A stretch of DNA of 64,000 bases from Prochlorococcus marinus str. MIT 1214. Lineage in GTDB: Bacteria; Cyanobacteriota; Cyanobacteriia; PCC-6307; Cyanobiaceae. This document shows, piece by piece, positions 37,083 through 44,921 of the stretch. Position numbers and translations under genes: made by a program. Numbering within the stretch: position 1 is the first letter of the stretch; each line of letters starts with the position of its first letter. The notes below the pieces were generated by a model. The model saw nothing but the letters and a program-made list of their open reading frames with translations. It did not search any database and was not told where the DNA came from. The stretch spans positions 620,001 through 684,000 of the forward strand of contig NZ_CP114777.1 in assembly GCF_027359355.1 (NCBI RefSeq). Reading direction: 5' to 3'.

Positions 37083-38147
37083 CTAGCCATTAAGAGTAAC
37101 TTTTGCGGTATCTAAGCTCGCAACAGCATTTGTAACTCTTCTAAAGTCAAAGCCTAATGCACGAATTGCATGCCATAAATGACCTTGTAAAAAGAAAAAT
37201 CCAAAATAATAATGGACATTGGTTAATGCAGCTCTTGTGGTGTGACCTGCAAATGCAGTGCTATCACTTAGATCTGCGGTATCAATCCAGTAGGGAGAAA
37301 TACCAAATTTCAAAGCCAGAGGTTCTCCATACCAAGCCTCGGGATAAACAGTTGTATTTGTTGCGCACCAGAAAGCTGCGACAATAGCCATCCAACCAAT
37401 ACCGGCCAAAGAGAAAGAAAGTACCGCTTCAGCAGAAAGAATATTCTTTCCTTTGAATTCGGTGTATTCGCCTACTTGCTTAGTGGCGATATGAAATGCT
37501 CCACCTGCTATCTCTACAAATGCTAAAAATGCATGCCCACCAAGAACGTCTTCAAGATTATCAATAGCCAAGAAATCAAATTGATGATTCCAAATATTGG
37601 TCAGATTAAGGTTGTATTCAACTTGTCTAACAGCTCCTATTGCAGGGTCATAAATTCCGTGAATTCTGGCCCATTCAACAAATGCTATGCAAGCGACACC
37701 AAAGAAAATCAAATGGTGACCAAGAATGAATGTCAAGTTATCCGGATTGTCCCATTCAAGCTTAAATTTTTCAGTTGTAGGTCCTGGTCCATCAGCTAAA
37801 TCACCATCAAAAAGAAGAGAGTGAGAAAGAGCTCCTCCTGCATATACAAGCGAAGCAATAATATGCACAATTGCTACAGACGCAACATTCGCCCCAGTCC
37901 AGACACCTGCATCATCAAATCCAATCCCAATAGATGCAAGATGAGCAAGAAAAATAGAGCTTTGATGACCCATAGCGATAGAAGGATCAAACCTGGCCAA
38001 CTCCCAAAGAGTGCTAGCTCCCGCAGCAAATGATATTAAGCCGGTGTGACCTGCATGAGCTGCAATAAACTTTCCGGCGCGGTTAGTAACCCTTGAATTA
38101 CCAGCCCACCAACCATAGGTGACATCTGGATTTCCATAGGTCTGCAT
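37083..38147 (-). CDS. pcb: Pcb chlorophyll a/b-binding light-harvesting protein, copy 5
   Basis: Antenna protein of 354 residues, start MQTYGNPDVTYGWW. It shares the loop VEYNLNLTNIWNHQFDFLAID and most of its C-terminal half with copies 3 and 4. Its fourth-helix segment reads FILGHHLIFFGVACIAFVEW, where the other copies have IWFVEW. The GPGPTTEKFKLEW loop is closest to copy 1. The mosaic of similarities suggests gene conversion among the copies. First gene of the array in transcription order. Confidence 0.96.
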   Translation of the reverse strand: MQTYGNPDVTYGWWAGNSRVTNRAGKFIAAHAGHTGLISFAAGASTLWELARFDPSIAMGHQSSIFLAHLASIGIGFDDAGVWTGANVASVAIVHIIASLVYAGGALSHSLLFDGDLADGPGPTTEKFKLEWDNPDNLTFILGHHLIFFGVACIAFVEWARIHGIYDPAIGAVRQVEYNLNLTNIWNHQFDFLAIDNLEDVLGGHAFLAFVEIAGGAFHIATKQVGEYTEFKGKNILSAEAVLSFSLAGIGWMAIVAAFWCATNTTVYPEAWYGEPLALKFGISPYWIDTADLSDSTAFAGHTTRAALTNVHYYFGFFFLQGHLWHAIRALGFDFRRVTNAVASLDTAKVTLNG

Positions 38148-38674
38148 GTGAAATCAGGGGGGAGAATATATATTTTACAGGTTACAAGTTAGTAGACTAT
38201 TTAACTATCTACAAAAGAAAGAAAACGTCGTTTGATTAATAATACAATATCATTTTACACCTAGATATAAGTAAAAGTTAACAGTCAAATTAGTGTTTAT
38301 TAATACAAGTTTTACTTATAAGATAAGCAAATTGATTTAATTTAGAAAAATCAATAAGATATACTTAACCTTTACAACATTTTAATATTTACTGGAAGAG
38401 CGCAAGGACTCTTCCAGTGTTGACAGAGAAACGAACTTCGACTTCAATTCCCATCAACAGAAATGTCATAACAAAAATCAACTCATAGTGCGAGAACAAA
38501 TAATTAATTTCATACAACCAAAACAAATTGGAGGAAATGGATTTTATAAATCCAAAAATATTTGAGGGTTATACGTACACAATGTTTATCTTAATCTCTT
38601 CTAGATTATAGATTGATTTGTAAAAAATTATACCTAAAGATCTAAGTTCGCTTGATATTGACCGCATCGTCGAA
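38148..38674. other. Intergenic region upstream of pcb copy 5
   Basis: 527 bases. It contains a degenerate pcb upstream element (ACGACGT on the minus strand at 38225-38231, 78-84 bases from the ATG) and a 10-bp perfect hairpin at 38391-38418. A 24-codon ORF with a good GGAGG site at 38537-38611 is too short to call. No tRNA is visible. Confidence 0.5.
38391..38418. other. Isolated 10-bp hairpin, possible small RNA element
   Basis: ACTGGAAGAG, an 8-base loop (CGCAAGGA) and the perfect complement CTCTTCCAGT. No T-run follows on either strand, so it is not a simple terminator. It lies in a gene-free stretch about 250 bases from the nearest gene on either side. Confidence 0.45.
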
Positions 38675-38872
38675 ATGGCATGGGAGGATAGAACTCCTTT
38701 TGAAGCAATTCTCTTCCAATTTAATTTAAAAGAGAAAGAAGTTATTCATTTAATGCGCTCTAATCTAAAAGCATCTTCATTCAGAATGTGGAGAAAAAGA
38801 GTCTCAGGAAGAAAAACCAAGCACGGGTTCCCTAATTACGAGCCAAGGTTCAAGTCACCAAACCAAAAGTGA
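38675..38872 (+). CDS. TIGR03643 (DUF2805) family protein
   Basis: Small protein with the family core [41 protein letters not shown]. The family N-terminus is also present upstream in frame (LSSLDIDRIVE, from about 38645). No ATG/GTG/TTG precedes it before a stop, so either translation starts at the ATG 38675 or at a rare ATT/ATA codon. Such proteins often sit beside DUF2256 and photolyase-related genes, as here. The stop overlaps the next gene. Function unknown. Confidence 0.82.
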   Translation: MAWEDRTPFEAILFQFNLKEKEVIHLMRSNLKASSFRMWRKRVSGRKTKHGFPNYEPRFKSPNQK

Positions 38873-39000
38873 AAATTAAATCCACAAAAAATTGCCCAAA
38901 GTGCAACAGAGACTTTAAATGGAGAAAGAAATGGGCAAAAGATTGGGAAAATGTCATTTATTGCTCAGAAAGATGTAGAAGAAGAAAAAATCAAAAATAA
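38869..39000 (+). CDS. DUF2256 zinc-ribbon-like protein, 43 aa
   Basis: Missed by length filters. The GTG start overlaps the TIGR03643 stop by 4 bases (GTGA). The translation has [15 protein letters not shown], then [16 protein letters not shown]. The paired C-x2-C and C-x3-C motifs match DUF2256, a short putative zinc-binding protein family. It is probably translationally coupled to the upstream gene and associated with the photolyase-related gene 103 bases downstream. Confidence 0.88.
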   Translation: MKIKSTKNCPKCNRDFKWRKKWAKDWENVIYCSERCRRRKNQK

Positions 39001-39103
39001 TTATATTGATTAATTTTTCACACTTAAAAAAGATTTGAGTTAATTTGAATTAATCAACTTCTTAATTATTTTCTAAGAAGTAATTAACTTATTAATCAAA
39101 AAA

Positions 39104-40594
39104 GTGAGAAAAATATTCCTGGTATTTCCAAATCAATTATTCAAAATAAAAAATCAATTTTCTGATATTAAACATATTGCTTTAATCCAAGATAACTTAT
39201 TTTTTGGCTGTGATTCTCAATGGAAACAAAAATTTCATTGTCAAAAAATAATTTTTCACAAAGCCAGTATGGACTCCTACGAAGAAAATCTTAAAAGGAA
39301 TGGCTTTAATGTGATTTATATAAAACATAAAAAAGAAAGCAGAACTGAAGAGTATCTAAATTATATTGCAGCAAAAGGTTTTAATTATTTCATTACTTAT
39401 GAAATGTTTGATTGGTCGCTAGAAAAAAGAATTAATGATTTCTCTTTGAAAAATAATACAAAGTTAGAAATAAGAAAAAACGATATGTTCTTAACTTGTC
39501 CAGAAATATCTGATGAAATCCTTAATCAAAAAAAAATTAATGGAATGCAGAAATTCTATAAACTTCAAAGACTAAAATTAAATATTCTAATTGAGAAAGA
39601 TGGTTCGCCAACCGGGGGCAAATGGAGTTTTGACAAAATCAATAGAAAGAAGCTACCAAATTCAATTAAAGTACCGAGAATCCCAATTATAAAAAATAAC
39701 AAATTCTTAGATAAAGCAAAGAAAGAAGTTTCAATAAATTATAAAGATTATTATGGGAGGATAGAAAAATTTAATTATCCACTTTCTCATAAAGATGCTG
39801 AAGAATGGTTGGATGATTTTTTAATTGAAAGATTTAATCTATTTGGAGATTACGAAGATGCAATACATTCATATCATAGGAACCTTTGGCATAGTGTTCT
39901 TTCTCCATTAATTAATTCTGGCTTACTTACTCCAAGCCAAATAATAGATAAATCTTGCGATTTTTACCAATCAAATAATATTTCTATTAATTCCTTTGAA
40001 GGATTTATTAGACAAATTATTGGCTGGCGTGAATTCATCCTATTAATGTATAAACGAAATAGTTTAGAACTTAGAAATGGAAACTTCTGGAATTTTGAGG
40101 ATAAACCAATACCATCTAGTTTTTACACTGGTCAAACAGGAATAAGGCCTTTGGATGACTCAATACAAAATATTTTAGAAACCGGATATGCACATCATAT
40201 AGAAAGGCTAATGATAGTTGGAAATTTAATGCTTCTATGCAGATTCCATCCTAATCAAGTATACAAATGGTTTATGGAATTATTTATAGATTCATATGAT
40301 TGGGTTATGGTTCCAAATGTTTATGGAATGAGTCAATTTTCAGATGGAGGACTATTTACAACTAAACCATATATTTCAGGTTCTAATTATGTCCTAAAAA
40401 TGTCTAACTATAAATCTGAAGATTGGTGCTCAATTTGGGATAGTCTTTTTTGGACATTCATAGATGACTATAAAAATAAGTTTAAGGGCCAATATCGATT
40501 GTCTATGATTTTAAGAAATCTAGAAAAAATGGATCCTAATAAAAAAATGAATCATAGACGTAATGCTTATGACTTCATGTCTAAACTTACTTAA
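39104..40594 (+). CDS. Photolyase-related protein (DPRP / FeS-BCP family)
   Basis: A 496-residue protein of the deoxyribodipyrimidine photolyase-related family, whose members include PhrB-type (6-4) photolyases. The N-terminus FLVFPNQLF and ALIQDNLFF is typical. The FAD-binding helical part contains FEGFIRQIIGWREFI, FYTGQTGIRPLDDSI, HHIERLMIVGNLMLL and NVYGMSQFSDGG. In classical members a Cys-rich block binds a 4Fe-4S cluster. Here the region after MSNY (about residues 430-445) is shortened to SEDWCSIWDSLFW with one Cys, so the cluster is probably absent. GTG start. Confidence 0.9.
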   Translation: MRKIFLVFPNQLFKIKNQFSDIKHIALIQDNLFFGCDSQWKQKFHCQKIIFHKASMDSYEENLKRNGFNVIYIKHKKESRTEEYLNYIAAKGFNYFITYEMFDWSLEKRINDFSLKNNTKLEIRKNDMFLTCPEISDEILNQKKINGMQKFYKLQRLKLNILIEKDGSPTGGKWSFDKINRKKLPNSIKVPRIPIIKNNKFLDKAKKEVSINYKDYYGRIEKFNYPLSHKDAEEWLDDFLIERFNLFGDYEDAIHSYHRNLWHSVLSPLINSGLLTPSQIIDKSCDFYQSNNISINSFEGFIRQIIGWREFILLMYKRNSLELRNGNFWNFEDKPIPSSFYTGQTGIRPLDDSIQNILETGYAHHIERLMIVGNLMLLCRFHPNQVYKWFMELFIDSYDWVMVPNVYGMSQFSDGGLFTTKPYISGSNYVLKMSNYKSEDWCSIWDSLFWTFIDDYKNKFKGQYRLSMILRNLEKMDPNKKMNHRRNAYDFMSKLT

Positions 40595-40718
40595 TAATTT
40601 CAACTAAGATATTCAGAATTTTCAGTCCTTATTTTTCTTTGTCTAGGTGGTGTTCTTACACCAAAAAAGAGCTCTCGAAGAGAGAAGAATTAATTATAAT
40701 TAATTTTTAATCTATATA

Positions 40719-41183
40719 GTGAAGCTTAAAATCGGGGATAGTATTCCATCGTTTTCTTTAAAAGATCAAAATGGAAACATCAGAACATCAAATAAATTGA
40801 AAAAGTCTCTGGTTTTATTTTTTTACCCAAAAGACGATACTCCTGGTTGTACTATTGAAGCTTGTGGCTTCCGAGACAAATATGATCTTTTTAAAATTTT
40901 AGGTGCTGAAGTTTGGGGAATAAGCAATGGTAATCGTCAAAGTCATCTTATATTTGCAAATAAAAATAACCTTCAGTATCCATTACTTTGCGATCATAAT
41001 AATATCCTTAGAAAACAATTTGGGGTACAGAAAAAGCTAGGATTCATCGAAGGAAGAGTAACCTATATAATAAATTCTGAAGGAATTATCAAACATATAT
41101 TTGAAGACCTTCTAAATGGTCCAGCTCATATAAAAGAAGCTATAAAAGCATTAAAAGAACTTCAATTATTAGAAAATAATTAA
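40719..41183 (+). CDS. bcp: Peroxiredoxin, PrxQ/Bcp type
   Basis: Thiol peroxidase of 154 residues that reduces hydrogen or organic peroxides using thioredoxin. The peroxidatic Cys44 is in TPGCTIEACGFRD, with the resolving Cys49 five residues later, the PrxQ signature. The conserved WGISNGNRQSH and PLLCDHNN follow. GTG start at 40719. It lies 13 bases before the photolyase-domain gene, so a link to light-driven oxidative stress is plausible. Confidence 0.93.
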   Translation: MKLKIGDSIPSFSLKDQNGNIRTSNKLKKSLVLFFYPKDDTPGCTIEACGFRDKYDLFKILGAEVWGISNGNRQSHLIFANKNNLQYPLLCDHNNILRKQFGVQKKLGFIEGRVTYIINSEGIIKHIFEDLLNGPAHIKEAIKALKELQLLENN

Positions 41184-41196
41184 AATTAATACTCTA

Positions 41197-42309
41197 ATGA
41201 ATATTTTTAAAGAGGCTAATGATGTATTAGATGATTTTATTATCAACCGTCTTGTTTCATACCATGAGCTAAGAAATTACGATTACGGAATAGAAAACCG
41301 AACTAATGTTTCTAATATTTCTAAATATACATCTCATAGAATACTTTACGAATATGATATACTTGAAAAATTAAAAAAATTTGACAAGACAAAAAAGTAT
41401 ACTGATGAAATTCTCTGGAGGATATATTGGAAGGGTTACCTTGAAAATCATAAATCAATATGGTTTGAATATATAAATTTCAAAGAAAATTCAAATTTTT
41501 CTAACTTAAATAATGCTATGGATGGTAATACAGGTATAGATTGCTTTGATACATGGATAGATGAGCTTAGAGATAATAACTATTTACATAATCACTCAAG
41601 GATGTGGTTTGCAAGCATATGGATTTTTACTTTAGGACTTCCATGGCAACTAGGAGCAAGGTTTTTTATGAAACATCTTTTTGATGGGGACGCTTCATCA
41701 AACACCCTTAGCTGGAGATGGGTAGCAGGTATGCATACAAATAAGAGGCCTTACTTAGCATCCAAGAAAAACATCGATAAGTACACAATTAATCGATTCC
41801 GAAAGACTCACTTTAGCGTATCGAAAAATATTAATATCATAAAATATAATCCTCTTCAATCAAATAAAATTCCAGTTCAAAGAAATTTTACTATTAGTAA
41901 GATTCTACTAATGTTTGATAATGATATGAATATTCTGAACAGATCTAAGTTATTTAATTTATACTCAAAAGTTTATATAATTAGTAATGGAATCATCAAT
42001 GATGGCTTTGAGCTAAGCGAGAAAGTAAGCAAATTTAAACTAGGTTTAATTGACAATATAAATAAGTTAATCCCAAACTCAGAAGTATTAAAATCAACTG
42101 ACATAGAAATCCTTTTTTGTGATCACAATTTTATTGATGTTATCTACCCAGGAGTTGGGCATAATCTAGATTTAATAAATAAATTCGCTAGTCAAAATCA
42201 AATTATTATTAATTATATATACAGAGAAGAAGATCTTAGATATTGGAATTATGCTAACTCAGGCTTTTATAAATTTAGGACTTCATTTTATAGACTGAAT
42301 ATGATCTAA
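41197..42309 (+). CDS. Photolyase FAD-binding domain protein without antenna domain
   Basis: A 370-residue protein that aligns only with the C-terminal FAD-binding half of DNA photolyases/cryptochromes: SKYTSHRILYEYDILEKL, DEILWRIYWKGYL, GIDCFDTWIDELRDNNYLHNHSRMWFAS, LPWQLGARFFMKHLFDGDASSNTLSWRWVAG. The N-terminal alpha/beta domain that holds the light-harvesting cofactor is missing. The last 150 residues are an unrecognised extension (FTISKILLMFDNDMN). It follows bcp closely. DNA repair versus signalling cannot be decided. Confidence 0.87.
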   Translation: MNIFKEANDVLDDFIINRLVSYHELRNYDYGIENRTNVSNISKYTSHRILYEYDILEKLKKFDKTKKYTDEILWRIYWKGYLENHKSIWFEYINFKENSNFSNLNNAMDGNTGIDCFDTWIDELRDNNYLHNHSRMWFASIWIFTLGLPWQLGARFFMKHLFDGDASSNTLSWRWVAGMHTNKRPYLASKKNIDKYTINRFRKTHFSVSKNINIIKYNPLQSNKIPVQRNFTISKILLMFDNDMNILNRSKLFNLYSKVYIISNGIINDGFELSEKVSKFKLGLIDNINKLIPNSEVLKSTDIEILFCDHNFIDVIYPGVGHNLDLINKFASQNQIIINYIYREEDLRYWNYANSGFYKFRTSFYRLNMI

Positions 42310-42401
42310 CATCTTATAAATTTATATTATATAAATTCAAACATAATAAATTTCACCTACCACAAAAAAGTCAAATCATAATTATAGTAATTGAAGATAT
42401 C

Positions 42402-43313
42402 GTGAGAATTATGGTTAGATTAAATGAAATTCAAATGCAATATGGAAAAATATTTTTAATCACTGGAGCAAATAGTGGTCTTGGTTACGAAACATCAAAA
42501 TTCCTTTTAGAAAGGGGGGCAACAGTAATTATGTGTTGCAGAAATCTAATCAAAGGAAAGAAAGCCAAAGAAGAACTTTTAAGATTTAATTTTCCTGGAA
42601 AGATTGAACTAGTTGAATTAGATTTATCAGATTTAATAAATGTTAAAAACTTTGCTGAATTTATCAAAAATAAATTTGATTACTTAGATGTTTTAATTAA
42701 CAATGCTGGGATAATGGCTCCCCCAAAGACTTTTAGCAAGCAAGGATTCGAAATACAATTTGCTGTTAATCATCTTGCTCATATGAGCTTAACGTTAGAA
42801 TTATTGTCCATGCTTGAAGAAAAAAATAATTCTAGAGTTGTGACCGTAACCTCAGGGGTTCAATATTTTGGCAAAATACAATGGGAAGATTTACAAGGAA
42901 GTCTTAAATATGATCGGTGGGCTTCATATGCGCAAAGCAAGCTTGCAAACGTAATGTTTGGATTGGAACTCGATTCAAAACTTAAAGAAAGCAATTCAAA
43001 AAGCTCTTCACTACTAGCTCATCCAGGATTTGCACGTACAAACTTACAGCCAAAGTCCGTTGAGGCTAATCAATCATGGAAAGAAGGACTTGCTTATAAA
43101 TTGATGGATCCCATGTTTCAAAGCGCGAAAATGGGGGCATTGCCTCAAATATCTGCCGCTACATTACCTAGCGCTAAAGGAGGAGAACAATATGGGCCTA
43201 AATTTAACTTTAGAGGTTTACCAAAAATATGTAGAAATGCGCCAAAAGCATTAAATCAAACCTCAAGAAGAAAATTGTGGGAGATAAGCGAAAAGCTTAT
43301 AAAAGATGTTTAA
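42402..43313 (+). CDS. Short-chain dehydrogenase/reductase
   Basis: NAD(P)-dependent SDR, 303 residues, close in style to the retinol-dehydrogenase/protochlorophyllide-reductase-like group. The cofactor motif TGANSGLG is at 21-28. NNAG (VLINNAGIMAPP) and the catalytic Tyr176/Lys180 in WASYAQSKLAN follow. GTG at 42402 or ATG at 42411 could start it. It lies at the end of the photolyase block on the same strand but after a 92-base gap. Substrate unknown. Confidence 0.9.
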   Translation: MRIMVRLNEIQMQYGKIFLITGANSGLGYETSKFLLERGATVIMCCRNLIKGKKAKEELLRFNFPGKIELVELDLSDLINVKNFAEFIKNKFDYLDVLINNAGIMAPPKTFSKQGFEIQFAVNHLAHMSLTLELLSMLEEKNNSRVVTVTSGVQYFGKIQWEDLQGSLKYDRWASYAQSKLANVMFGLELDSKLKESNSKSSSLLAHPGFARTNLQPKSVEANQSWKEGLAYKLMDPMFQSAKMGALPQISAATLPSAKGGEQYGPKFNFRGLPKICRNAPKALNQTSRRKLWEISEKLIKDV

Positions 43314-43368
43314 TATACAATTAAAAAAAAGGAAGTAACTCTTCTCCTTTATCACATATTTCTTGTTG

Positions 43369-43914
43369 TTAAGGGCATTCTATTTTTCCAGTCCAATTGA
43401 TTAAGCCTCTTCTAATTGAACAATTACATTTATCCTCACCTGTTAATTCATTAAGTTCTTTACCTGTCCAAGGAGATGGCTTATCGCTTAGCATTATTTC
43501 TTTCAATCGATTAGAAAATGACTCGTTTAACTGATCATAAACTTCTACTGACTGAAGAAAATCATCAAACGCCTCAGATTTGTCATCATAATTTCTTTTT
43601 TCGAATTCCTTATCAAAAACACCTCTCATAAATCTTGTACAATTGATGGCCTCAGAGTTAGTAAATGGTTTTAACTTTTGACTTAAGTATTCACGATTAC
43701 TCACTATAGATTCAAGAGACAACAATCTTTCTTCTAAATCCTTAATCTTTTTAACTGAAGGCAAATCATTATTTTGAATATCATCATCAGATAAGGACTT
43801 AGTAACTAAATGAGTAATATGCTCAGTTAGACTTTTACCCGACATCATTGCCTGTCGCTTAACTCTAATCAATAAGTCTTTTGAGATCTTTATATTAAAC
43901 TGACTTTTAGTCAT
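43369..43914 (-). CDS. Hypothetical protein with ribbon-helix-helix-like N-terminus
   Basis: A 181-residue protein. Residues 1-40 (QFNIKISKDLLIRVKRQAMMSGKSLTEHITHLV) have the strand-helix-helix pattern of Arc/MetJ-type DNA-binding proteins. A coiled-coil segment follows (IKDLEERLLSLESI), then a helical domain ending in a short Cys-containing region (EDKCNCSIRRGL...KIECP). It could be a transcriptional regulator. It is convergent with the SDR, and its promoter region contains a 52-base perfect palindrome. Confidence 0.65.
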   Translation of the reverse strand: MTKSQFNIKISKDLLIRVKRQAMMSGKSLTEHITHLVTKSLSDDDIQNNDLPSVKKIKDLEERLLSLESIVSNREYLSQKLKPFTNSEAINCTRFMRGVFDKEFEKRNYDDKSEAFDDFLQSVEVYDQLNESFSNRLKEIMLSDKPSPWTGKELNELTGEDKCNCSIRRGLINWTGKIECP

Positions 43915-44007
43915 TTTTCCAGAGACATGACTTGGTCAATCATAATCATTTGTTTTATATTAGCAATAAAATGTTAACGAGAAATGATCATCTCCAAAGA
44001 AGAAGTT

Positions 44008-44059
44008 AGATTACTATTTAAACTATTTATGCTAGCATAAATAGTTTAAATAGTAATCT
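44008..44059. repeat. 52-base perfect palindrome
   Basis: Perfect inverted repeat with no spacer, centred on GCTAGC, running from AGATTACTAT to its complement ATAGTAATCT. It lies 13 bases after the transglutaminase gene stop and 94 bases before the RHH-like gene start. As a terminator for the minus-strand operon it lacks the usual T-run on that side; six T follow closely on the plus side. It may also be an operator. Confidence 0.9.
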
Positions 44060-44072
44060 TGTTTTTTGTGAA

Positions 44073-44921
44073 TTAAGTAATCTCGATATTCCACTGTAGT
44101 TCACTTTTTAATTTAGAAGGCCCTACGAAACTTCCTCTAACTGGTGCTACGAGTTCAGAGTTTGAAGAAGAAGCTAAAGCGACATAATTATGATTAATAA
44201 GTCCGGAACCAGTGGGGTCAAAACCTCTCCATCCAAAGCCAGGTATATAGACCTCTGTCCATGCATGTAGTTCATACTTTTCAGGAGGTTCATCCATAAA
44301 TTGATATCCGCTAACAAACCGACTTGGTATACCAACACATCTACAAGTTTCCATCAACAATATTGCTAAATCTCTACAAGAGCCAACTCTTTCGCTCAAA
44401 GTTCTTCCAGAAGTCCATGCATGTCCAATATGCCTTGGAGTATATTTAACTCTATCTTTAATTAATTCAATTAATTGGTACAAAAAGTCCAATACATTAT
44501 TATTATTTATTCCGACCAAAGCCTCTTGGGCGATTTTAATTGCGGCAGGATCATGTTGACCATTAGGGAACCATCCATTAATAAATCCAATCAATGAATT
44601 ATTGGATTCAATCTTCAAAGGCAAACTTAAGTCATAATCATTTTTTAACTGATATAAATCTGAATGAATCTTTGTTTCTATTTCACTTTCTGCCTTTATG
44701 GTAAAAGAATTTGTAGACCCAGTGAAAACCACTTTAAAAATATCATCTCCGTTCTCTGAAAGCAAAGGGAAAATAGAATATGAAGAGGGGTATATTTTAA
44801 GTTCAAAATTTGATAATTTCTGAAAATTATTAGATCTTGGTTTAAGACAAATTAAATGATTATCAAGTGTTACTGGAATTTCATAAGTATAAACTAATGT
44901 ATGAATTATTTTCTTTTTCAT
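44073..44921 (-). CDS. Transglutaminase-like cysteine protease family protein
   Basis: A 282-residue protein with a bacterial transglutaminase-like N-terminal beta domain followed by a core domain with the triad Cys182 (VGSCRDLA), His219 (ELHAWTEVY) and Asp235 (GFDPTG). It is the third gene of the widespread ATP-grasp/alpha-E/transglutaminase operon, overlapping the alpha-E gene by 4 bases (ATGA). Family members are predicted peptidases or amide-bond-forming enzymes. The operon's product is not established. Confidence 0.92.
   Translation of the reverse strand: MKKKIIHTLVYTYEIPVTLDNHLICLKPRSNNFQKLSNFELKIYPSSYSIFPLLSENGDDIFKVVFTGSTNSFTIKAESEIETKIHSDLYQLKNDYDLSLPLKIESNNSLIGFINGWFPNGQHDPAAIKIAQEALVGINNNNVLDFLYQLIELIKDRVKYTPRHIGHAWTSGRTLSERVGSCRDLAILLMETCRCVGIPSRFVSGYQFMDEPPEKYELHAWTEVYIPGFGWRGFDPTGSGLINHNYVALASSSNSELVAPVRGSFVGPSKLKSELQWNIEIT

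Noticed and set aside
38537-38611. 24-codon plus-strand ORF with a good GGAGG site (MDFINPKIF...)
   Set aside because: Too short, with no recognisable topology or conservation that I can judge; possible leader peptide but unsupported.
40640-40680. Terminator between the photolyase-related gene and bcp
   Set aside because: Two very short hairpins (GGTG/CACC and CTCTC/GAGAG) lack a T-run and look like chance.
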